Origin: Craspedostauros australis
Lineage: Eukaryota > Bacillariophyta > Bacillariophyceae > Mastogloiales > Achnanthaceae
Direction of reading: 5' to 3'
DNA: 64,000 nucleotides
NCBI GenBank assembly: GCA_026770025.1
Contig: JAMXDE010000035.1
Location: 310,001 to 374,000 of the forward strand
In this document: positions 53,748 through 62,311 of the stretch, in pieces
Numbering within the stretch: position 1 is the stretch's first letter
How the letters are laid out: each line of letters starts with the position of its first letter
Made by a program: the position numbers and the translations under genes
Notes under the pieces: generated by a model
The model's input: the letters and a program-made list of their open reading frames with translations, nothing else
What the model was told of the DNA's origin: nothing
Databases searched by the model: none

Positions 53748-54138
53748 GATCTGCTGTGGCTACAGGTGATTGGGCTGCTATCTTTGTCTGGAGTGATTTG
53801 CTGATGCACTCTTTTGTGGGTATAGTCGAGCGTTGACCAAGTTGCCATTGAATTGAAACGTGATCGCCATCTCTCCTCCGTCCACTTCACGCAACAACAT
53901 CAACAAGCAAAACGATGTTTCGAGAAGAAACAATGCATTCGATTGGGTCGATTCGACTAGATGGATCAATCATTTCGCACAAATTCAAAAATATGGCGCC
54001 AAAACCAACCACAAAAACGGCACAGGCATCAACCCACACATGCCCAATGACAATGATACCTCCAATGCTCCGTTGCTCATGACACCGAACCTCCGAGTAT
54101 AGAGGATCCACCACCTTCGCATCCAAACGTGGTGGAAC
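53748..54138. other. Divergent intergenic region
   Basis: About 390 bp between outward-facing starts. No motif is recognised. Confidence 0.4.
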
Positions 54139-55599
54139 GTGAGGCGTCGTTCAGGTCCTCTTTCGTATCGCTCTAAATCTCGTCACGTCAACTGCACCCG
54201 AATGATGAACAAACTGCCAACGACAGCGCGACGCAAACGGCCCAAGCGATACAGCAAGGCGATGATCGTGATCGGCATGCTGCTTCTGCCATGGATCGTC
54301 TCCTTCATCATGGTGATGTACCTGCATGCCACCACACTCGAGCATCATGTGACGACGCTTCCGATACAAAGACGAACATCGCTCGAGGATTCCATCGCAA
54401 GCACGATCCATCGATGGGAAGAATGGATATCGCGCATGGTCGATGGCAAGCATGCAGACACAATGCAAGATGAGACGTTGGGTTGGATCTCACGGCCGTC
54501 ACGTGGAACCAGACGACGCGGTGGATCTTGGTCCAAAGCCGATGGGAAAGAGAAGGATTTGGGAGCTTTGCCCATTCCACCGCAATTCGATACGGACGAA
54601 TTGAGACCGATTTACGAAATACTGAAGCAGGGCGCATACAACGTGCACGATCCAACGATCTTCAGCAAGGACGTCATGGCGTCGTTGCCGCGATGGTCGC
54701 AAATTGAGGAGCTGTACGGCCCACCGAAGATCGTCGGCCTGGAGACTTGCAAGGCGTACCGCGACACCGTGCCGGAGAAGGACAGAATAGCGGGTGTGGC
54801 GGGGACCTTCAATTCCGGGACCAACGTGCTGTCCATGCTGCTCGTTGCCAACTGCGCCAACATGGAACACAGCACCTCCTTCTACTCACAGTACAACAAG
54901 CGCAGCATGCAATGGCAGGTGCCGTGGGGCAAGCACGTGCCTGCCAAGATGCGATTGAAGCTGACGGCCGATCGGTACGAGAGCATCCACCAGGAGAATG
55001 TGATACCCGTCGTCACCGTCCGTGATCCCTACACGTGGATGCAGTCCATGTGCCGGCAGAATTACAACGCGCGTTTTGACCATGCCGTGGACAATAATTG
55101 CCCAAACATCGTGCCGTACCCCAGCGATATCGCCGCGCACCCACGATACGCCAAGATGAAGCACGTCCCGATACATGTCAAGTACTCGGCCACCTTGAAT
55201 GAACGTCATGAATCCTTGCCGGGCATGTGGAATGAATGGTATGCCGGGTATTACCGCGAGGCGACCTTCCCCCACTTGATCGTGCGCATGGAGGATCTCA
55301 TCTTTCGAGGCAAGAGCACGATCCGGAAGATATGCGATTGTGTTGGGGGGCACATGCTTCCCGATGACAAGTTTATCCATTTTCAGGACGTGGCCAACAT
55401 CAACGAGGGCATCGAGCTGGGCAAAGACTTCCACCAGGGCCTGCTGCGATCTCTCATCAAGTACGGCAACAAGACCACGCGGTCCTTGGGGTATCCAGAC
55501 TTTCAGCTCGAAGCTGCACGGGACGTATTGGACCCAGAGATGATGAATGCCTTTGGCTACAAGCACGTCCCGATGGAGGCGCAACGCGCGGCGCGATAA
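54139..55599 (+). CDS. Type II membrane protein, sulfotransferase-like
   Basis: 486 residues; Met-22 or Met-23 are alternative starts that would shorten the cytoplasmic tail. Basic residues (RRKRPKRYSK) precede one hydrophobic segment (about 42-62, MIVIGMLLLPWIVSFIMVMY), giving a type II, probably Golgi, topology with the C-terminal domain in the lumen. GVAGTFNSGTNVLSMLL (about 217-233) resembles the PAPS 5'-phosphosulfate loop, and VVTVRDPYTWMQSMCRQ (about 293-309) the 3'-phosphate motif R-D-P of sulfotransferases. A later HLIVRMEDLIF matches the usual acidic strand. Substrate unknown; a carbohydrate is plausible. No neighbour points to a pathway. Confidence 0.65.
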   Translation: MRRRSGPLSYRSKSRHVNCTRMMNKLPTTARRKRPKRYSKAMIVIGMLLLPWIVSFIMVMYLHATTLEHHVTTLPIQRRTSLEDSIASTIHRWEEWISRMVDGKHADTMQDETLGWISRPSRGTRRRGGSWSKADGKEKDLGALPIPPQFDTDELRPIYEILKQGAYNVHDPTIFSKDVMASLPRWSQIEELYGPPKIVGLETCKAYRDTVPEKDRIAGVAGTFNSGTNVLSMLLVANCANMEHSTSFYSQYNKRSMQWQVPWGKHVPAKMRLKLTADRYESIHQENVIPVVTVRDPYTWMQSMCRQNYNARFDHAVDNNCPNIVPYPSDIAAHPRYAKMKHVPIHVKYSATLNERHESLPGMWNEWYAGYYREATFPHLIVRMEDLIFRGKSTIRKICDCVGGHMLPDDKFIHFQDVANINEGIELGKDFHQGLLRSLIKYGNKTTRSLGYPDFQLEAARDVLDPEMMNAFGYKHVPMEAQRAAR

Positions 55600-57886
55600 C
55601 GACATTGCCACGTGTATGGTGCAGATGGACTGAAAAGTTGATTGGAGCCGTGGTAGAACATGGAATCGTGGACTCCCTTGTGAGGGGTTCGGGTGACCGA
55701 GCCTCGAAGGAAGGTTGGAGTGGAAGTGGTTGCGCGTGAGTGAGGATTCAAGCATGGACATAGTCGCACTCGTACCTTGACTGGGGCTGATGGCACCAAT
55801 CGCGTTTCGCCCATGTCGTCAACGTACGAGACGTGACATGGAATAGTAGAGTATTGGTGACAGTGTCCACCCGCTTCCTCAGTCTCGCTCCGATCCAAAT
55901 GTTGATCGTATTGTTTGGCAACACGACGAAGAGTTGCCATTTCCACGATATCCGAAGCGAATGGAGTGTGGCTATGTGAATGTGCCCGCAAGTCCGCATA
56001 ATTCCTCATATTTCTAGTTGTTGGTACTCATACCGACCTCCGCGGCGACGAAGGATGCGCCACCTTCGAGGGCGTTCCGAGGACCAAAAGTCCCTCTCTT
56101 GCCCTCGAGACAAAGGCCGCTGTGGGTACGCAAGGAATCCGCAGCCTCTCTGCGAGAAGACAAGATCTCGGTGATGATCCGGACGAAGAGTCACACAAAC
56201 TCAAGACAAGAGAGTAATCGCTCGGTTCCGCTGAGGTGGTCACATGCTAATGGCGTCTCGGCGAAGAAACCATCTCGTGGCCACGGATCGATTCGTCTTG
56301 GATGGAGGACTGAGAAAGGGACGCATGGTGGACCACCGACTGATCGGCTCACCGGCTGGCTGACAGATTACGCCCAGGGACGGCTTGGCGGGAATGTGGG
56401 TGCGAGCGTTCGCTTGTGATGCCGGCTTCACCGGAACTCCGCCGGTCTCTGCTCCTTTGTGCTTCCACTCGTATGGATTACACCATCCTTCTGCCACGGA
56501 CAGCAACATCCAAGGTGCCTTGCTTTGTTGCAAAAGAAAACTATCGGTGATGTGAGAGGCTTCACGAGAGGAAAATCCTTATACCCGTCCAAGCGGCGCA
56601 ATTGGCGAGGGATGCACGGAGCTTGATGGAGTCAGCAGACCAGAGTAGAGCAGAGCATCATGGTGTCATTGACATGATGGGCACAATGGATTTGGTAGAT
56701 TTGGCGCGAAAGGTGAGCGGCCGAGACGCAAATCGCGGCGAGTCGACTCGGTTTCTCTCTCCACCGATTTATTCATCGTGACACGACAACGGAGCGACTG
56801 GAGAATGTCATTAGTCGCCTTGGACAAAGATGTCTATGTACGCGTTCTCATTTAGTGATCTTTGACACTATTCAGTCATCGACAGACGCAATCGCCATCT
56901 TGTCTTTGTCGACGAGCTTTTGCGCAGCCAAGAGCGAAACTGCGCAAGTCACCTCCATACGTGGACATAAACTAATATGACTTGATGTTTCCTTGTTCGC
57001 CAATCCCAGTGTTGACATGTTCTATTTTCTGTTTCTATGTGTGCTTATTGCAGGATATGATGTGAAAAGGCCCAACAAATGTCAGGGTTGAAGCAGACGT
57101 GCGAAAAATGGGAAGGGTGCTGCTTGATTCGCGGTGCTGTCCCAAGGCGATGCAGCGCCAGCGTCTCACGAAATTCTCATCCACACAATCTTAAAAATAT
57201 GCGTGTGTCCCCTATCGCGTGCCATCAAGGAATCTTCACCTCTTCGTTATTCGTTGCAGTTACTTCCTCTTTCTCGGAGCATTGTCGGAGGGATCGATTC
57301 GTCGATGCCTGCGGCAGCGCAATTGGCATGGGACACACGAGTAGGTGTGGTGCGACTATGTCATGTGCGCTGCGCGTCTGCGTACCTGTACCCATGCGCC
57401 CGGGGATCTTGTGAGAAACGCAACTACGATCACACCCCTCCATCGAGAGGCACCCAACGCCGACTTTGGCCGTGGATGTGACCAACGGTATTGCTGCTGC
57501 CATGAAGCGTAATCTTCAATGTCCGTACGCCCAATCTCGTATCACATGCATGAATGCATGCGTGCGTGGAAGTGTTCAACGCAGATGCAACTGATCAGCG
57601 CACTGATCGGGGCAGTTGCTCACAAACTACCACTGGAAACCCATTTCCACCTATCCATTCATAAATCTGCACATCCATATTTCTCAACACAAGCAGTCAA
57701 GTTGCAGCCTCAGCTTCCATCTCTCCACAGACCTCCAATCACCACAGTAATGCGCATGCACTGAACGACAGGTCAAAGTCAAAGTCAAACATCAACGACG
57801 ATCTTCACCCAAATCCAACTGCTCTGCCCCAGTCTCTACTCACAACACTAAGACCGACAACGACAACAGCATCGACATCGACAGCA
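55600..57886. other. 2.3-kb intergenic region
   Basis: Scanned for coding frames, tRNA-like boxes and repeats; none is supported. The only structure seen is gtcaaa in tandem (three copies) at about 57,773-57,790, about 100 bp upstream of the receptor start. Confidence 0.4.
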
Positions 57887-60800
57887 ATGCAGACCGTCAC
57901 GGCATCAATCTTCGCGGTGGCTTCAATGCTATCATCCATGTCATCATGGGCGGTGTCCGCTCAGCAATGCTCCCTTCCGTCGAAGCCCATTCCCGTGCGA
58001 CCGCTCAGCATCAGCCAGTCACCATCCATGAGATCGGCCAAGCATTCAGCCACCGTCTACAAGGTGGGCGCGTTTGGCATCCGCGGTGCCCAACAGGCCA
58101 CGGAGGACTTCACAGCCATCTTCCAGGAATACTTCGAGATGTACGTCTCGCCTCAGTTCGCTGACGTCCCGTCCACTTCAATTGGAGATACAAGTGACGA
58201 CAGCAGGAAGATCAGCTTCGAGCTCGTCCCCATCTTCAACAGCGAGGAGGGATTCCTCGACTTCCTGGCGTCCAACGAATTGGACTTCATGCTCATGCAC
58301 ACGGGCGCCCATTCCTGCATGGAAAGCGAGGTCGGCGTGCGCTCCTTGGCAACCGTCACGTCCACAAGCGAACTGCAAGGACAGACGTTCGAGCTCAACC
58401 AGTACGGTGGCGTCCTCTTCACCGCCAAGGACAAGGCAGGCGAGATCCGGGACATCGAGGACGTTCGCGACCGAACGACGGCCTGCGTGGCCCTCGAGGC
58501 CTTCGGAGCAGGGCAGCTCCAGTTCCGAGAGCTCATCATGCGCGACATCCACCACCTCCAGGACGTCGCTCAGGTCGTCTTCATGGAGAAGCAGCCGAAC
58601 GTCGTCAACGCCGTGCTGCAGGGCAAGATCGAGGTGGGATACGTGCGCACAGGTCAGCTGGAGCGCACCATCGACGAGCGCACCGGCAACTTGGTGGATA
58701 TGTCCGAGGTGCACATCTTGGGAGAGTTCGGCACGACCGCCGAGGACGGCACCAGCCCTCCGCTCATCGACGTCAACGGCAACCTCTTCCCGTACCCATC
58801 GTCGACGCACCTCTACCCAGAATGGGGCTTCTCGGCCTTCAGCCACGTCTCCAACGACATCGTGGAGGCGGTGCAAGAGGCCATCCTGCAGATTTCCCAG
58901 CACGCGGCGATCGCCCCGTCCCTGCTGGCGTGCTTTGAACGATCCGCCTGCGATCCGCTTCGCGACACGCACAAGATCAACGCGCTGTCCACACAGCTGA
59001 CATCCTGCCACGAGCAGTGCATGTATGAGCTGCACGACCTTCAGGAGCAGCAACTGGGCTCTGTGCCCTTCCGACGATGCGACACGACCTTGCTCCAAGC
59101 CCTGGCCGCACACTTCGCTCTCACCCAGGCAAACGTAGCAGGTTTCGCGCCAACGGCATCCTACATGGAGATCCACAACATGCAGACGAACCTCGCCTTC
59201 CTCACAAAGGACCACAAGTGCATTCGCACAGAAGGTCTGGCCGACGGTGTCACCTGCCCCGCCGGTCACTTTCCGAAATCCAAGGAAGACATGACACGCG
59301 GTTGCGAGGATGCGAACTTGGACTGTCACGGCTTTTCCTGCCTGTGCAAACCTTGCGTCAAGGCCTCCGACGTCGACTTCTTCCCGGTCCTCACTGACGT
59401 TAGGAAGGATGATGACATCGACCTGGCCCTGGCCGCCAACAATTCCACCATCCGAACTGGATCAGGGTGCGAAAAGTTCGACATATGCGGCTACGTGTCA
59501 CAGAACGACTACATCGTGTACTACGCCATCGACAACCGAAGACGGAACGACGTCGTCCTGTCAGTCGAAGTCCTCGACGGCGACGTTGGCATGAGATACA
59601 CCATGGACCCCGTGCCATCCAGGCCGCATGAATACCAGGTGGTTGTGAAGGACACCAACATCGACACGGGAGAGCACATCGTCTTCGTCCGAGTGGATGA
59701 GGAGCAGGTTCCCGATAGTCCGTTCCGTCTGCAAATCGACGAACGGGACTGCGTCGCCGCCACAGGTGATGCGTACATGATCCCCACCAGCACGGGAAAA
59801 TGCGTGTGCCAAACGACCGTCACCGTCGAGCTGTTCGGAGTCTGCGTCCCCTACTCCATCTTCATCCCGTCCGTTGTACTTCCAACGCTTCTCATGATGG
59901 GAATTGCCGTCCTAGTGTACGTCGAGCACAAACGCAAGGCAGCTGACGCGATCTGGAAGGTCGATCCCAAGGAGCTGATCTACGGCGAACCTCCCCAGGT
60001 GCTGGGACGTGGCACATTCGGCATGGTCCTGCTGGCGGAGTACCGCGGTACCAAGGTGGCCGTGAAACGCGTGCTCCCGGTTGGCAGACATGCTCGCAAC
60101 CTGAATCGTCGTGCCTCGCTGAAGTTCGATTTCGATGACGACAGCCTGGCACTGGCCAAGTTGGAAATGCGCATGAGCGCTTCTTCCAAACAACCGAACG
60201 AGCCGAACCTCGAACTTCAAGATAGCGCAAACTCCACCGATGATGCCTCGGGTGCTGACGATCAGCAGTCGTTGCATTCCCTCGGGAAGGACTCGACGGC
60301 ATCCGCAAAATTTCAAGCCAAGTTGATCCGCCGCAGCTCCGGCGTGTCTTCGGTCTCCTCTTCATCGTCGTCACGCATGGATGGCTCACATTCCAGAACC
60401 AATCGGGGATCAACGGGAGATCTGCTGGCATTATCTTCCATGTCATCTGTGGCTCGTGACCACACACCAAGGCGAAGAACGTCCAAATTCAAGGACATAT
60501 TTGGGTCGCTCGGCAGCGCATCCACGAAGAGGATGGAGCGAGAGTTCATCCAGGAGATGCGGCTCCTCTCCCAGCTCCGACATCCCTGCATCACAACGAC
60601 GATGGGAGCTGTGATTGACAAGTGCAGCGAGCCCATGCTGATTATGGAGCACATGCAGCTGGGGTCGCTGTACGATCTCCTCCACAACGACTCCATGGTG
60701 CTGAACGGAGAAATATTGCTCCCCGTCCTACGAGACGTCGCTCGCGGGTTGCGCTTCCTGCATGCCGCCGCGCCGCAGATCATCCATTCCGATCTGAAGG

Positions 60801-62197
60801 CAGCCAACGTGCTGGTCGATGAGCGTTTCCACGCCAAGGTCTCCGATTTCGGCCTGTCTCGCAAGCGCTACTTCTTCCAGGACAAGGCAGCCGCCGCCGG
60901 AACGCCGTATTGGATGGCGCCGGAACTGCTGCGACGCGAAACCGGCAACACGACGACGTCCGATGTGTACGCATTCGGTGTCGTTCTGTACGAGGTCCTC
61001 ACGCGCAAGGACCCGTACGAAGGCGAATCACTCGATGCGGTGCTTCAGCTGGTCGCCGACGCCAAGATCCAGAAACGCCCGACCGTCCCAAAAGGTCTTT
61101 CCAGCGAATCCGTCCAGCTCATGAAGGCATGCCTGCGCGAGGATCCGACGCTGCGTCCAACAGCGGAAGAAATCAGCGTCCGGCTCGAAATGCTGGATGC
61201 GGACCACATCCGTGTGGCGACCAGCGATCGGAGATTCGGCACAGGGGAGGCTCCCAACGGCAAGAAACGATCCGCGGAAGACCTCCTCTCGCAGCTCTTC
61301 CCGGCACACATCGCAACCGCCTTGCGCGAAGGCCGGAAGGTGGAACCAGAGCAGCACGATTCCGTCACCGTCTACTTTTCCGACATCGTCGACTACACAA
61401 AGATCTCTTCCGGTCTTTCGCCCACCAAGGTTTCCAGCCTGCTGGATCGTCTCTACACCAAATTCGACAACCTTTGCGACATCCACGATGTGTTCAAGGT
61501 GGAGACGGTTGGCGATTCGTACATGACGGTGACGAACATCCACAAGAAGGACCCAGCTCACGTATCAAGGATGGTGGCATTCGCCATGGATGCGGTCGAT
61601 GCTGCTAAAACCACGCTGATTGACGAAGATCAGCCGTCCCGCGGATTCGTCGAAATCCGCAGCGGTTTCAACACGGGTCCAGCAGTTGCTCACGTGGTGG
61701 GAACGCGCAACCCACGCTACTCGATCATCGGTGACACAGTCAACACCGCATCCAGGATGGAGAGCAACTCGCTGCCAGGAAGGATCCAGTGTTCGGAGGT
61801 CACGGCGAGCCTTCTCGAATTGGATTCACCGGAGGGATTCAACATCAAGCGACGAGGCGATTTCAACATCAAGGGGAAGGGAGAGATGACGCTGTTCTGG
61901 GTCGAACGGGAGGGTGCGGAAGACCACGAGGAGGAGGAAGGTGGCGACAATGGCACCGACGGCGACGAACAAGAGGGAAGCGAGACTTCATCGCCACGGA
62001 ACTCCGCGCACGGCTCAAACAAGCGCCACTCAGCAGCTTTGGAAACCATCGTCGAATTGACCGCCGAGGTCATGGATGAGAAGAGTCAGAGGTCGCTGGT
62101 GTCTGGAATGGACTGCGATGACAGCGAGTCGGGTAACTACGCAACGTCCCAGGAACTGTGGGTGGACGGCGTCGAGAAGGGGGACGAAAATGTGTAG
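57887..62197 (+). CDS. Receptor with PhnD-like ectodomain, protein kinase and guanylyl-cyclase-type domains
   Basis: 1,436 residues, no intron. Signal peptide 1-25. Residues about 57-331 resemble a PhnD-type (phosphonate-binding-like) periplasmic solute-binding domain, with TEDFTAIFQEYFE, ELDFMLMHTGAHS and an FGAGQLQFRELIMRD segment where bacterial homologues carry a conserved Ser. A Cys-rich segment (445-501), a filamin-like repeat (about 520-621) and one membrane helix (657-680) follow. Kinase: Gly loop GRGTFG (about 706), VAVK, a Ser-rich insertion of about 155 residues, EM in helix C, HSDLKAANVL (about 966), DFG (about 987) and APE. A linker (LLSQLFPAHIATALREG) of the kind joining kinase and cyclase in animal receptors precedes a class III cyclase (1,155-1,330) with metal-binding Asp in FSDIV and VGDSYM, Glu in KVETVGD and NTASRM. 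Both enzymes look active. Confidence 0.85.
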   Translation: MQTVTASIFAVASMLSSMSSWAVSAQQCSLPSKPIPVRPLSISQSPSMRSAKHSATVYKVGAFGIRGAQQATEDFTAIFQEYFEMYVSPQFADVPSTSIGDTSDDSRKISFELVPIFNSEEGFLDFLASNELDFMLMHTGAHSCMESEVGVRSLATVTSTSELQGQTFELNQYGGVLFTAKDKAGEIRDIEDVRDRTTACVALEAFGAGQLQFRELIMRDIHHLQDVAQVVFMEKQPNVVNAVLQGKIEVGYVRTGQLERTIDERTGNLVDMSEVHILGEFGTTAEDGTSPPLIDVNGNLFPYPSSTHLYPEWGFSAFSHVSNDIVEAVQEAILQISQHAAIAPSLLACFERSACDPLRDTHKINALSTQLTSCHEQCMYELHDLQEQQLGSVPFRRCDTTLLQALAAHFALTQANVAGFAPTASYMEIHNMQTNLAFLTKDHKCIRTEGLADGVTCPAGHFPKSKEDMTRGCEDANLDCHGFSCLCKPCVKASDVDFFPVLTDVRKDDDIDLALAANNSTIRTGSGCEKFDICGYVSQNDYIVYYAIDNRRRNDVVLSVEVLDGDVGMRYTMDPVPSRPHEYQVVVKDTNIDTGEHIVFVRVDEEQVPDSPFRLQIDERDCVAATGDAYMIPTSTGKCVCQTTVTVELFGVCVPYSIFIPSVVLPTLLMMGIAVLVYVEHKRKAADAIWKVDPKELIYGEPPQVLGRGTFGMVLLAEYRGTKVAVKRVLPVGRHARNLNRRASLKFDFDDDSLALAKLEMRMSASSKQPNEPNLELQDSANSTDDASGADDQQSLHSLGKDSTASAKFQAKLIRRSSGVSSVSSSSSSRMDGSHSRTNRGSTGDLLALSSMSSVARDHTPRRRTSKFKDIFGSLGSASTKRMEREFIQEMRLLSQLRHPCITTTMGAVIDKCSEPMLIMEHMQLGSLYDLLHNDSMVLNGEILLPVLRDVARGLRFLHAAAPQIIHSDLKAANVLVDERFHAKVSDFGLSRKRYFFQDKAAAAGTPYWMAPELLRRETGNTTTSDVYAFGVVLYEVLTRKDPYEGESLDAVLQLVADAKIQKRPTVPKGLSSESVQLMKACLREDPTLRPTAEEISVRLEMLDADHIRVATSDRRFGTGEAPNGKKRSAEDLLSQLFPAHIATALREGRKVEPEQHDSVTVYFSDIVDYTKISSGLSPTKVSSLLDRLYTKFDNLCDIHDVFKVETVGDSYMTVTNIHKKDPAHVSRMVAFAMDAVDAAKTTLIDEDQPSRGFVEIRSGFNTGPAVAHVVGTRNPRYSIIGDTVNTASRMESNSLPGRIQCSEVTASLLELDSPEGFNIKRRGDFNIKGKGEMTLFWVEREGAEDHEEEEGGDNGTDGDEQEGSETSSPRNSAHGSNKRHSAALETIVELTAEVMDEKSQRSLVSGMDCDDSESGNYATSQELWVDGVEKGDENV

Positions 62198-62311
62198 AGC
62201 CCATCACGCAGAAGGTAATAGTAGATAGGTACATGGAATTGTATGGACGGTCGACTTTGCCGCATTGCAAGTGCGGCATCACCTTGTCTGTAGTTGTTTC
62301 ATGGGCACCCT

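Noticed and set aside
56018-57481. Open frames of 60-130 codons in the 2.3-kb gap before the receptor
   Set aside because: Overlapping on both strands, no domain, and composition like the surrounding non-coding DNA.
58178-59329. 383-codon minus-strand frame opposite the receptor gene
   Set aside because: Shadow of a GC-rich coding sequence; no domain, and the sense strand has clear domains.
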